From Bog-950 sp964631835 (lineage in GTDB: Bacteria; Bacteroidota; Bacteroidia; Chitinophagales; LD1): a stretch of DNA of 64,000 nucleotides. Each line of letters begins with the position of its first letter. The stretch's first letter is position 1. Of the stretch, positions 43,697 to 52,932 are shown piece after piece. Below the pieces are notes generated by a model. The model saw only the letters and a program-made list of their open reading frames with translations. It ran no database searches and was not told the DNA's origin. Made by a program: the position numbers and the translations under genes. The DNA lies in NCBI GenBank assembly GCA_964631835.1, contig CAZWAD010000001.1, positions 451,171 to 515,170 of the forward strand. The letters run 5' to 3'.

Positions 43697-43885
43697 GGTG
43701 TTAAATTTTAGAGGTGATAAAAGTAGTAAAGAAAAAGTTTGTTGTGATTCATGAGCAGAAATACAAAGCCCGCAGCTCATGCGCTCTTCCCATGTAAGAA
43801 GTTTTACAAATTCATAACGATTGACTTTTAGGAAGCAACCAACAAACATTAATTTTACCTTTACCACTCATCTAAAACCTATATT

Positions 43886-45481
43886 ATGAAAAAGCTACTG
43901 CCTCTCTTTGCTCTTCAGCTTCTTTCTTCCTTTTTTATTTACGCAGGAATAATAGATAACAAAAAAATTAAAATAAATAATAGCGATGTGAACAATTACC
44001 GTATTGTTCCTTCGCTTGATAACGGATATTTATTGTTTTCCCGCGATATGAGTACCCCTATTATCAGTCATCTGGATGCACAGGGACAGCTGCAATGGGC
44101 AAAAACATTTAGTTACCCCAATTTGTTTTCATTATATGATGCAGGTGTGTTCCCTGATTCAAGTATTTATGTTATTTATATAAGAGCAGGTTCAACCGGA
44201 GCGAATTGTAATTATTTAGCCATAAAGCTCAATACACAAGGGGTAATTCAATGGGCGACTAACATTTTTTTTACTGGAAATCATATGGCTTACGTAAACT
44301 CGAGTGTTGCAAAGTCGCAGTCCGATGGAAGCCTGGTATTTGCGCCTAGTTTGGGTACCCGAATAGCGGCTATTAAATTAGATTCCAACGGGGCGGTTGC
44401 GTTCTCTAAGATTTTTGTCAAAACCACTAATTCTTATTTAAAAGATCCGGGCATGGATGCGGTGCCGGCTGATAATAAAGGTATGGTAGTACTAGGTAAG
44501 GACCAAAGTTACCCTGTAATTGCGCGCATTGATTCAAATGGCACTACAGGATGGATGACTTATTTTTCGACCGGAAGCGGTAATTACGACCGCCCCTATT
44601 CCATTATCCGTACATCCGATGGAAATTACCTGATAGGCGGCTTGCACTCGAACAGTTCCAGTACTGCATTCCAAGCCTGGATGATGAAGCTGAATTCTTC
44701 AGGCAGCATTCTATGGGGGAAAAGATATTCAGGCTCTGCCAGCGGTCAGCCTTTTTCTGGTCTTCTTCAATTAATGGAAAACCCAGATGGTTCTATTACA
44801 GCTTCCGGATATATTGGTGACCCTTTTGACCCAAGCGATTATGCAGCGGTTGTAACTTTTGATAGTTCCGGTCAGCCACTATCGGCATATTCGTATCCTT
44901 TAGCAACCCCTTTCCGCGATATCCATTCAAGAATTTATAAGGCATCTGACGGACTGCTAAAAATATCTACAGGCGAACAGAACTTATCGGGCGGTTTTGG
45001 TAGTATTTTGATTAACCCTTCCGGGTTGTCAAGTTATTGCAAGGCAAGCTCATTTTCTTTAACTACTACCAATATACCTGCCGTTACATATCGGTCAAAC
45101 AATGCTTATACGACAGAAACTTTACCTGTCCCCACACACCCAACAATAACTATGCGCGATACAGCTATAACTATAACAAATAAGGAATTGTGCAGTTTTA
45201 CCGCTGTAAAAGAAGTTTCAATTGCTAATAGTTTTAAGCTGTTTCCCAATCCTGTCTGTTCCTCTGGTGAAGTTGCCCTGCAATGGAACTCTATCGAACT
45301 GCCAGTTGAACAAATTCTTCTCTATGATGTTAGCGGCAGGTTAGTAAAGCAACTCAACTCATCTTCAACAGGCTCTATTTCTTTTTCACTCAGCGATATG
45401 CTTCCGGGAATGTATTTTGTTCATGCAATGAGTAAAGAACAAAAAACACTTAGCATAGAAAAATTGTTAGTGGCTCATTAG
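43886..45481 (+). CDS. secreted beta-propeller-like protein with T9SS type A tail
   Basis: A signal peptide (residues 1-20) is followed by about 400 residues of repeated 'DGNYLIGG....WMMKLNSSGSILWGKRYSG'-type blades (Asp/Ser/Gly-rich, 'I.. LD..G...W.. F'), typical of secreted beta-propellers. The last 80 residues, FKLFPNPVCSSGEVALQW ... PGMYFVHAM, form a T9SS type A sorting domain. It diverges from the glycine-rich gene with 189 bases between starts. The ligand is unknown; surface adhesion or binding is likely. Confidence 0.75.
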   Translation: MKKLLPLFALQLLSSFFIYAGIIDNKKIKINNSDVNNYRIVPSLDNGYLLFSRDMSTPIISHLDAQGQLQWAKTFSYPNLFSLYDAGVFPDSSIYVIYIRAGSTGANCNYLAIKLNTQGVIQWATNIFFTGNHMAYVNSSVAKSQSDGSLVFAPSLGTRIAAIKLDSNGAVAFSKIFVKTTNSYLKDPGMDAVPADNKGMVVLGKDQSYPVIARIDSNGTTGWMTYFSTGSGNYDRPYSIIRTSDGNYLIGGLHSNSSSTAFQAWMMKLNSSGSILWGKRYSGSASGQPFSGLLQLMENPDGSITASGYIGDPFDPSDYAAVVTFDSSGQPLSAYSYPLATPFRDIHSRIYKASDGLLKISTGEQNLSGGFGSILINPSGLSSYCKASSFSLTTTNIPAVTYRSNNAYTTETLPVPTHPTITMRDTAITITNKELCSFTAVKEVSIANSFKLFPNPVCSSGEVALQWNSIELPVEQILLYDVSGRLVKQLNSSSTGSISFSLSDMLPGMYFVHAMSKEQKTLSIEKLLVAH

Positions 45482-45523
45482 GTTAGTCTGGATTTGCACA
45501 AAAATCAATTTCCCCAAAATGAT

Positions 45524-45591
45524 TTCGCACATAGGCACAGAGAAAACAGCCGAGAGTATTCACTGAATTTTTCTCCGTGTCTTTGTGCGAT
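45524..45591. repeat. interspersed imperfect inverted repeat
   Basis: The left arm TTCGCACATAGGCACAGAG (from 45524) and the inverted right arm ending near 45591 (ATCGCACAAAGACACGGAG read on the minus strand) match at most positions and can form a long hairpin. It sits between the propeller gene and paaN. The 'CACAAAGACACGGAG' wording is common in dispersed elements of environmental bacteria. Confidence 0.5.
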
Positions 45592-45670
45592 AAAAATGTT
45601 TTTGCCTTACACATTCATTTCTCTTTTCTATTTTCACACCCGCTATTTGCAACTCACAAAAACAAATACC

Positions 45671-47335
45671 ATGTCAGCCGCAACTGCTGTTAACTACAAA
45701 GAAATAATTGACAATGCCATTAAGGCTATTCATGCACGCACTTTTTATGCGCAATACCCGGAGCATCCGAAAGCATACGGAGAAGAAGCGCCCAAAACCG
45801 GGCAGGAGGCTTTTAATAAACAGTTAGGAAAACCTTTTCAGGGCTTGCTGCAAAAAGGCCCCGCAGCATGGATTGGCGAAGAAGAATCGCCCTACACCGG
45901 CAAACCGCTGGGCATACTCTATCCGGCATTTGAAACCGATACATTGATTATCCGTGCCGGTCGTGCTTTCGGCACCTGGAAAGAAGTAAGCCTTGACACC
46001 CGTGCCGAAATACTGGTAGATGCGCTGGAAAGAATCAAGAACCGCTTTTACGAAATTGCTTATGCCACACAGCACACCACGGGTCAAAGTTTTATCATGA
46101 GCTTTCAGGCCAGCGGCCCCCATGCCAGCGACCGCGCTTTGGAAACCGTTGCATTAGGTTATGAAGAGTTAACCCGATTCCCTTCAAAAGTTACCTGGGA
46201 AAAGCCCATGGGCAAAACCAGCGTGGTATTACAAAAAACATTCAAGCCGGTTCCCAAAGGTATCGGCTTAGTCATTGGCTGCTCCACTTTCCCCATCTGG
46301 AATTCAGTGCCCGGAATTTTTGCTTCCCTCATAACCGGCAACAGTGTTATTGTAAAGCCGCATCCTAAATCGGTTTACCCCATTGCCATTGTAGTAGCCG
46401 AAATTCAAAACGCGCTGGAAACAAAAGGAGTGGATATAAATGTATGCCAGTTGGCGGTTGATTCATCGGCTCAATTGGTTACCAAAAAATTAGCCGAGAA
46501 CCAGCTCGTTAAGCTTATCGACTACACCGGTGGCTCGGCTTTTGGCGATTATATTGAATCGCTCAAAGGCAAAACCACCTTTACCGAAAAGGCGGGAGTG
46601 AATTCAGTGATTATCGATTCAGTGGCTGATTTAAAACCGGTGGTGCAGAATCTTTCTTTCGCGGTTTCGCTTTACAGCGGGCAGATGTGTACCGCTCCGC
46701 AAAACATTTTTATTCCCGCAGGCGGAGTAAAGCAGGGCGATACACTAATTCCATACGAAGAGGTAAAGAAAGCACTGGTTGATGCCATTGCCGGAATTGC
46801 CAATCACCCGCAAATGGGTCCGGGAACTTTGGGAGCTATTCAGAACCCCGCAACCGTAAAGCGCGTAAATTCGGTGAAAGACTTAGATGAACCGGTATTG
46901 CTTGAACCCAAAGCGGTGGTAAATCCCGAATTTCCGGAGGCGCGCACGTGCTCACATGTTGTCATTGAAGTTGACGCACACGATACCGGTGTGTTTGAAG
47001 AAGAACTCTTCGGGCCCATTGTGCTGATTATTAAAACTAAAGACACCGCCCACAGCGTTGACCTGGCAAAGCAGCTTGCCGAAAAGAAAGGCGCTATCAC
47101 TTTTGCGGCTTATACCACCGATGAAGCGATGGCTAATTTCATTACTTCTGAACTTGAAAGTGTATTCGCACCGGTGTCGCTAAACCTTACGGGAAACATC
47201 TGGGTAAACCAGCATGCGGGCTTCAGCGACTTCCATGTTACCGGTGGCAACCCGGCAGGTAATGCTTCCTTTACCAACCCCGAGTTTGTGCAGAAGAGAT
47301 TTGTATGGGTGGGGCACAGGAGGGTTGGCAATTAA
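45671..47335 (+). CDS. paaN: phenylacetic acid degradation protein PaaN (aldehyde dehydrogenase family)
   Basis: This NAD(P)-dependent aldehyde dehydrogenase-fold protein is of the PaaN type, linked to ring cleavage in phenylacetyl-CoA breakdown. The characteristic opening FYAQYPEHPKAYGEEAPKTG is followed by the ALDH core and the catalytic Cys in SGQMCTAPQN. The frame extends to 45494, but the ATG at 45671 (MSAATAVNYKEI) fits the family; the extra upstream part overlaps a hairpin repeat. Length 554 residues. There is no C-terminal MaoC-like hydratase domain, as in the fused PaaZ. No other paa gene lies in this window. Confidence 0.85.
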   Translation: MSAATAVNYKEIIDNAIKAIHARTFYAQYPEHPKAYGEEAPKTGQEAFNKQLGKPFQGLLQKGPAAWIGEEESPYTGKPLGILYPAFETDTLIIRAGRAFGTWKEVSLDTRAEILVDALERIKNRFYEIAYATQHTTGQSFIMSFQASGPHASDRALETVALGYEELTRFPSKVTWEKPMGKTSVVLQKTFKPVPKGIGLVIGCSTFPIWNSVPGIFASLITGNSVIVKPHPKSVYPIAIVVAEIQNALETKGVDINVCQLAVDSSAQLVTKKLAENQLVKLIDYTGGSAFGDYIESLKGKTTFTEKAGVNSVIIDSVADLKPVVQNLSFAVSLYSGQMCTAPQNIFIPAGGVKQGDTLIPYEEVKKALVDAIAGIANHPQMGPGTLGAIQNPATVKRVNSVKDLDEPVLLEPKAVVNPEFPEARTCSHVVIEVDAHDTGVFEEELFGPIVLIIKTKDTAHSVDLAKQLAEKKGAITFAAYTTDEAMANFITSELESVFAPVSLNLTGNIWVNQHAGFSDFHVTGGNPAGNASFTNPEFVQKRFVWVGHRRVGN

Positions 47336-47353
47336 CCGCCCGTTTATGGCAAT

Positions 47354-47386
47354 AAAAAGGAGACTCAATTCGAGTCTCCTTTTTTT
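47354..47386. terminator. bidirectional intrinsic terminator
   Basis: The perfect stem AAAAAGGAGACTC / GAGTCTCCTTTTT with a 5-base loop lies between convergent paaN and the histidine kinase gene. It has a T run on both strands and includes the last codons of the kinase. Confidence 0.85.
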
Positions 47387-50106
47387 ACAGTTGTGTTATT
47401 CCCATCAGCATTTGAGTTACCAGCATCCGGTAATGGCAGCCGGAAGTGAAAGGTAACACCTTCACTTTCTTTAGCATCAGCCCAAATTTTTTCCCCGTGC
47501 TTGGTAATAATGCGATAGGCGAGGGCTAAACCTGTTTCCAATTCTTCGAACTCAACCGGCACAGCAGGATGCTGTAATACGGTAAATAATTTTTCGGCAC
47601 GCTGCCGGTTAAATCCTGTCCGGTTATCGCGGAGGAAATAAGTGGGCTGCCCTTTCAGTTGCTTTGAGCCTATTTGAATAACGGGGTCCGGATTATCACG
47701 TAAATATTTCAGCGAGTTGAGGATAAGGTCGCGCCACATTCGTTTTGCAAGTCCCGCATCACACATAGCGTTATGGAGTTCGCTTATTTTAATTTGCGAT
47801 TTTATTTTTTTCTTATTTCCCTGTAAGCTCTCAACTACTTCTTCAACTATTCGGTTCATATTTACTTCAGCGGGTTGAACTTCGGTACGTGCCAGCTGCG
47901 AAAAGTCAAACAGGTCATCCACCATTTTCACCATTACCTCAACGATATTGCTGATGCGGTGCAGGAAACGTTGTCCGCTTGTATCCAGGGCTCCCTTATA
48001 TTCTGTTTCGAGAATGCGGGTAAAGCCGTTAATCATTTTCAGCGGGGCTTTGAGGTCGTGAGAAATGGAATAGCTATATGTTTCCAGTTCGGTACTTGAA
48101 TCCAGCAACTCCGTGTTTTTCTTTTCTATTACCGCTTCCGCTTGTTTGCGGTCAGCAATACCGGCAAGCAAAGTCTTGATTCGGGTAACTAATTCATTCG
48201 GGTGAAAAGGCTTAAAAAGATACTCATCGGCTTTCGCTTCCCAGCCTTTGAGCATGGCTGCGCGATGGGTTAATGCGGTAAGCAGAACAACAATTGTTTT
48301 TGCAGTAGCAGGATTCGATTTAATATCTCTGCACAATTCCAATCCGTCTTTATTAGGCATCATCACATCCGATAAAACCAAATCGGGTTTCCACGTTTTG
48401 ATGAGTTCCAGACTTTCTGCTCCATCGCGTGCGGTTTTTACATGACACATATCACTAAGCAGTGAAACGATATATAAGCTTAACTCCTCATTATCTTCGC
48501 AAACCAGAACTTTCTGCAACTCTTCATGGCTTTCATCATCATCCTGCTTGCTTGCCTGATTGTATGACACCTGGTATTGAGGAGTTAATGATGAATGAGG
48601 CATAGTATAATGTGCAGTTTCGGGTACTCCACCTGCTTGCGAAACCGGAAACTCTACGGTAAATGTGCTTCCTCTTCCTATGGAGCTTTTTACCTGCACG
48701 GTACCATTCATCAGTTCAGCAAATTCTTTGACCATGGCAAGTCCTAAACCGGTACCCTCAAACCTCCGGGTTGATGAGCCCTCCACCTGGTGGAACTTTT
48801 TGAAGAGGTTTTCCACTTCTTTCTTTTCAATACCAATACCGGTATCTTCTACGGCTAACTGGAGGATATTATCATTTACATTCAGCCGTAAGAAAACTTT
48901 TCCGCCTGCCGGAGTAAACTTAATGGAATTTGAAAGCAGGTTGAAAAGAATACGTTCAAAGAGGTAGCGGTCAATCATCATAAACGTTCCGGGTAAATTA
49001 ACCTGAGGAGTTACTTCCACCCGCTTAGCTTTCATCATGGGAGTAAAATCAAGCAGAACGGAATTGACCAGCGCATCAACATCAGTAGCTTCCGGATGAA
49101 CTTTCATTTTGCCTGCTTCGAACTTGGCAAAGTCAAGGAGTCCATTCACCATTTGCAAAAGTCGTACGGCATTGTTATGTATGGTTTGGAGATAGCGCAG
49201 TTCAGACTCAGGCATTTCCCCATACTTGTTTTCAGCTAACAACGATTCCAAAGGAGCTAGGATAAGCGATAAAGGAGTACGCAACTCGTGCGAGACATTG
49301 GCAAAGAACTCACCCTTCATTCGTTCCGCTTCGCGTGTTCTTTGCTCGGCTTCTTTCAATGCTGTAATATCATGACCACTGCCGTAAACTAAACCGGTTT
49401 GTAAATCGGGAGAGGCTGACCAGGAAATCCAACGGTACGAACCATCCTTACAGAGAAAGCGGCTTTCGAAACGAGTGGTTGGCTTCCCCATTTTTAAATC
49501 AGCTCTTTGTTTCAAAAAGATGTGCCGGTCATCCGGATGAACAAGAGACAAGGTTGGCTTACCGACAATCTCATTCTCTTCATATCCCAGAATTTTTTTA
49601 AAGGCAGGATTTACTTTTCGGAAAAATTCCCCATCGGTAACGCATAGGATAGATAAAGACAACTCAAAAAACTTATCCGTAAGCTTTTTGAGTTCTTCTT
49701 CTTTCTTTTGAAGACGCACTAACTCGGTAACATCCTCAACCCGGTGAATAATAAACACCACTTCGTTATTTTCATCAAGCACAGGTGAATTGAAAGGGCT
49801 CCAGTATCTTTCCTCAAATCCATCACCGGGAATGGGGATGTCATATTTCTGAATGGGCATTTCGTCTGCCTTTTTCCGATAAAGAACGCGGTTGAGCGAA
49901 GCGCTTAAATTGGCTACCCCTGTAGCGTTAGGGTCGTCCGGGTTGTCGGGAAATACATGAAAGATTCCCCGACCTATAATCTCTTCTCGTTTGGTTAAAG
50001 TTGCTTTGAGGTAAGCGTCACTTACAGCAACAATTTTTAAATCAGGCGAAAGTACAAGATACAGGCCCGGAGCTGATTCGAATAATTTGCGAAAGTCGGG
50101 AAACAT
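47365..50106 (-). CDS. soluble hybrid histidine kinase with receiver and second, degenerate kinase module
   Basis: The 913-residue protein has no signal or membrane helix. Domains in order: PAS (about 1-130), PAS/PAC (about 140-262), HisKA with the phospho-His in FFANVSHELRTPLSLI (near residue 275), and HATPase with VEDTGIGIEKKE and GTGLGLAMVKEF. A receiver follows, with the phospho-Asp in LVLSDVMMPNKDG (near residue 575) and Lys in EYLFKPF. Then comes a second HisKA (SYSISHDLKAPLKMI, with a His) and a second HATPase. The second ATPase has DNRTGFN in place of DNGVGF and ETGLALA in place of GTGIGLA, so its nucleotide binding is doubtful. No separate output domain is seen. It likely senses a cytosolic ligand or redox state. 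Confidence 0.88.
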   Translation of the reverse strand: MFPDFRKLFESAPGLYLVLSPDLKIVAVSDAYLKATLTKREEIIGRGIFHVFPDNPDDPNATGVANLSASLNRVLYRKKADEMPIQKYDIPIPGDGFEERYWSPFNSPVLDENNEVVFIIHRVEDVTELVRLQKKEEELKKLTDKFFELSLSILCVTDGEFFRKVNPAFKKILGYEENEIVGKPTLSLVHPDDRHIFLKQRADLKMGKPTTRFESRFLCKDGSYRWISWSASPDLQTGLVYGSGHDITALKEAEQRTREAERMKGEFFANVSHELRTPLSLILAPLESLLAENKYGEMPESELRYLQTIHNNAVRLLQMVNGLLDFAKFEAGKMKVHPEATDVDALVNSVLLDFTPMMKAKRVEVTPQVNLPGTFMMIDRYLFERILFNLLSNSIKFTPAGGKVFLRLNVNDNILQLAVEDTGIGIEKKEVENLFKKFHQVEGSSTRRFEGTGLGLAMVKEFAELMNGTVQVKSSIGRGSTFTVEFPVSQAGGVPETAHYTMPHSSLTPQYQVSYNQASKQDDDESHEELQKVLVCEDNEELSLYIVSLLSDMCHVKTARDGAESLELIKTWKPDLVLSDVMMPNKDGLELCRDIKSNPATAKTIVVLLTALTHRAAMLKGWEAKADEYLFKPFHPNELVTRIKTLLAGIADRKQAEAVIEKKNTELLDSSTELETYSYSISHDLKAPLKMINGFTRILETEYKGALDTSGQRFLHRISNIVEVMVKMVDDLFDFSQLARTEVQPAEVNMNRIVEEVVESLQGNKKKIKSQIKISELHNAMCDAGLAKRMWRDLILNSLKYLRDNPDPVIQIGSKQLKGQPTYFLRDNRTGFNRQRAEKLFTVLQHPAVPVEFEELETGLALAYRIITKHGEKIWADAKESEGVTFHFRLPLPDAGNSNADGNNTTVKKGDSN

Positions 50107-50203
50107 AAAAACTCAATTTATTTATAACCACAAGCCGAATTTTATTTGATTGCTATAAAGGTAAGGCAACTATTCCGCTTCGACAAATTTCGCGAGGTGA
50201 ATT

Positions 50204-52645
50204 TTAAAACCTCAGGCTCACTCCGCTCAACACATTAAACCCCGCCTGCGGGTAGTAATAATTGTAAGTGTAAGTGGGTGTTACCTGTAACTGGTTGTTA
50301 TCATCAACGTAAGCATAGCGCTCGCTGTACGTATATCCGTTGCTTTCGAACAAGCGGTGGAAGATATTGTTGAACAGCAACGTGAACTTAATCTCCTTGT
50401 CATCGCGCTTGAGCGGCAGTTTGTAACTAAGGCGCAGATTGGAATAGAAGAACGGTTTAATCTTTCGCCCTTCGTTGGAAGTATTATCCAGATACTGTTT
50501 GCTCACGGCTTTGTTCATTAAACTGATTTCAAAACCTTGCACAGGTTCGGCAACAAACTCCAACGAGGCAATAATGCCTGGCGAAAAAACAATGCCGGTG
50601 TTTTTATGTGTAATGATTTGCGTAAGCGAATCAACGGGCGAGTAGGTTTCATCGTAAGTGTAAATGTATTCATCAAACGATTTGATTCGGTTAAGCGAGT
50701 AAGTAAAGGAATAGTTGATAGAGAAGACTTTTCGCCAAATAACGGCAGGGTCAACAATTCTAATATCAAGCAAAGAATCAGATTTTGTTGGCTGTAGATA
50801 ATTTTCTGTTGGATGCTTTGCATAGGTTTTCGACCAAAAACTTAAACTGCCATTCACCTCAACTCCCGTTCTATAACTCACACCGACATTCTCTTTCAAA
50901 GGATTTCCTACATCATTCAGCTTACCTGTAAGCACTAACTGGTCTTTATACTGCATCAGGAAATAATTCACATTCAAAGTGGCACGGGGAACATAGCCAT
51001 ACGGGAAAACTCCCTTGTAACCTACTTCAACATCGTGCATGGTTTCGGGCTTTACTTCTTTGCCGGTAACCAATGCCGCTAATACATCATCGCGGTTTGG
51101 CTCGCGGTTGCCCATGGCATACGAAGCATATAACTGTAGCTGCGGTTTAATCTTCGCCAGCACTCCCGCTTTCGGATTAAAGAAATGCCAGTTCTTATTT
51201 ACATCGTAGGCTTTTAATCCTGCATCAATTCCGCTGGTAGTGTAGCCAACATACCGGTATTGGAGGTCGAGATAAAAATTTACTTTGCGCAGCAGGTCGT
51301 AATTGAACTTCGCGTAAACATTAAAATCATTCTTGTGTGATTTGCCATCGTAGTAATGCTGGTCTTCATCCAAAGCAGGAATTAAATCTGCCCAAATTAC
51401 TTTTCCGAAATGCTTACCATCATACCTGCCGTATAAACCGCCAAGGGTGAGCGAAACATTACTGCGCTCATAATTCACCGCAAATGTTCCTCCGTAAAAA
51501 ATATTCCGCAGCCATTTCTGGCGAACCAAATCGGTCACCGTTCCAAGCGTATCGTAATTCGGGAAGTAATCATTGAACGCCTGCCCCACTTTATATTCTT
51601 CATAATATCCTCTGCCAAGCGTTGCAAAGGCACCGAGGTTCAAGTAAGTAAACGGAAGCTGCTGCGCAAACAGCAACTGGAAATAATCCTGCCCGTAATT
51701 ATCTGTCTGGTTTTTGTAAGGCGGAAAGTGCTGCCCCCAGTCGGTTCCCAAATCATTAAAGGTGCGGTTGGCTTTGAGCGAATCCTGTGGCACACCGTTC
51801 CAGGCCTGGTAAGTTTTTTCTCTTCCTCCGAAATACAAAAACTTGAGCAGGGTCCGGTTCTTCATGTATCCCGCCTGCGCAAACCATGATTTTAAATTAG
51901 ACGAAGCGCGGTCTATATAACCATCGCTAGTAATCCAGCTTCCGGAAGCTTCAGCAAATAGACCGGTGCGCTTATGAATACCGGTTCCTGCTTTGCCGTT
52001 TATTTTAAACGCGGCAAACGAGCCGCCAAAAACATTCAGCTCGCCAAATGGCTTGAGCGAAGGTGTTTGAGTTTGCAAACTCACCGTTCCGCCAAAGGCA
52101 CTTCCGCCATTAGTTGAAGAACCTACTCCTCTTTGTATTTGTATGCTTTGAACCGATGAAGCCACATCGGGCAGGTCAACCCAGAAAGTATTCTGGCTTT
52201 CGGCATCGTTTACCGGTATGCCATTGAGCGTTACATTCACCCGCGTGGCATCGCTGCCGCGGATTCGTATGCCCGTGTAACCGATACCTGTACCGGCATC
52301 GGAAGTGGTAACCACCGAAGGAGTATTATCCAGCAGTATGGGCAAATCCTGTCCGAGGTTGTTTTTGTTGAGTTCTTCTTTGCTGATAACTTGAAACGTT
52401 GTTGGAGAATTTGAACCCGGTCGAACTGCGATTACAGTTACTTCATCCAGTTGTAAGTTTCTTGTTACTTTATCCAGGCAGATAAACCCCGCAACCGCCC
52501 CACCTTTGTTTTTCTGGTTTAATGAATCAGCCACCGTTACGATTTCTGTTGCGTTAGTGACAGTTGTTGACTGTAACCTAAAAGTTGAATCTGTTTGCGC
52601 CAAAGCACTATTGGCGATAAACAGAAAGAATAATACCTTTTTCAT
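50204..52645 (-). CDS. TonB-dependent outer-membrane receptor, probably for thiamin or a precursor
   Basis: The 813-residue protein has a signal peptide (cleavage after ALAQ), a possible TonB box (LDEVTVIAVRP, near residue 68), a plug domain (residues about 80-190, with GIRIRGSDATRVNVTLNG and GRGVGSSTNGGSAFGGTV-like blocks) and a 22-strand-type barrel ending in an aromatic residue (LSGVSLRF). It imports a ligand across the outer membrane using TonB energy. A TPP riboswitch in its leader points to thiamin as ligand; in Bacteroidota such riboswitch-controlled receptors (OMR1 type) are predicted thiamin transporters. The N-terminal region before the plug is short. It is monocistronic as far as the window shows. 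Confidence 0.85.
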   Translation of the reverse strand: MKKVLFFLFIANSALAQTDSTFRLQSTTVTNATEIVTVADSLNQKNKGGAVAGFICLDKVTRNLQLDEVTVIAVRPGSNSPTTFQVISKEELNKNNLGQDLPILLDNTPSVVTTSDAGTGIGYTGIRIRGSDATRVNVTLNGIPVNDAESQNTFWVDLPDVASSVQSIQIQRGVGSSTNGGSAFGGTVSLQTQTPSLKPFGELNVFGGSFAAFKINGKAGTGIHKRTGLFAEASGSWITSDGYIDRASSNLKSWFAQAGYMKNRTLLKFLYFGGREKTYQAWNGVPQDSLKANRTFNDLGTDWGQHFPPYKNQTDNYGQDYFQLLFAQQLPFTYLNLGAFATLGRGYYEEYKVGQAFNDYFPNYDTLGTVTDLVRQKWLRNIFYGGTFAVNYERSNVSLTLGGLYGRYDGKHFGKVIWADLIPALDEDQHYYDGKSHKNDFNVYAKFNYDLLRKVNFYLDLQYRYVGYTTSGIDAGLKAYDVNKNWHFFNPKAGVLAKIKPQLQLYASYAMGNREPNRDDVLAALVTGKEVKPETMHDVEVGYKGVFPYGYVPRATLNVNYFLMQYKDQLVLTGKLNDVGNPLKENVGVSYRTGVEVNGSLSFWSKTYAKHPTENYLQPTKSDSLLDIRIVDPAVIWRKVFSINYSFTYSLNRIKSFDEYIYTYDETYSPVDSLTQIITHKNTGIVFSPGIIASLEFVAEPVQGFEISLMNKAVSKQYLDNTSNEGRKIKPFFYSNLRLSYKLPLKRDDKEIKFTLLFNNIFHRLFESNGYTYSERYAYVDDNNQLQVTPTYTYNYYYPQAGFNVLSGVSLRF

Positions 52646-52720
52646 AACACGAGGTTTTGAGGTTAAAGAATTATTCTTTCTAAGAGTGAAGAGTTCGAGC
52701 GAGGCCCCGCCATGTCGGGG

Positions 52721-52787
52721 TTTCCTATCCCTTACGCATGAATTACCATGTTCAAGGTTCGAAGGGTTCTTCTCAGGTTTCCCGATT
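52721..52787 (-). ncRNA. TPP riboswitch (THI element)
   Basis: Read on the minus strand the consensus runs in order: GGG, CTGAGA, ACCC, GAACCT, CATGGTAATTCATGCG and AAGGGA. These are the hallmark conserved blocks of the thiamin pyrophosphate riboswitch. It sits about 75 bases before the ATG of the TonB receptor. P3 is nearly absent (only AAAC between GGG and CTGAGA), so it is a minimal form. A GC hairpin (52705-52720) without a T run follows, which suggests control of translation rather than termination. TPP binding should lower receptor expression. Confidence 0.88.
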
Positions 52788-52820
52788 TGATGCTTCGACT
52801 ACGCTCAGCATGACATCGGG
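52781..52820. repeat. interspersed GTCAT-CTGA hairpin repeat, copy 2
   Basis: On the minus strand CCCGAT (at 52820) and ATCGGG (at 52786) enclose TGTCATGCTGAGCGTAGT and CGAAGCATC. The right arm includes the GGG of the riboswitch P2 stem, so the hairpin and riboswitch compete for it. Confidence 0.6.
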
Positions 52821-52932
52821 AATAACCGCCCCCAGAAAGCTGGCGCGAATGTAAAAGAATTTTTTGGCGGCAAAAGGTTTATAACAATTACTCCCTTGAG
52901 AAAAGTCTGATGATATCGGGAAAACTCTCCTT

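Noticed and set aside
43697..43867. N-terminal extension of the glycine-rich T9SS protein
   Set aside because: The internal ATG at 43696 gives a clean signal peptide, while the extension has none.
45494..45670. N-terminal extension of PaaN
   Set aside because: The extra codons lie in an interspersed hairpin repeat, and the family starts near the ATG at 45671.
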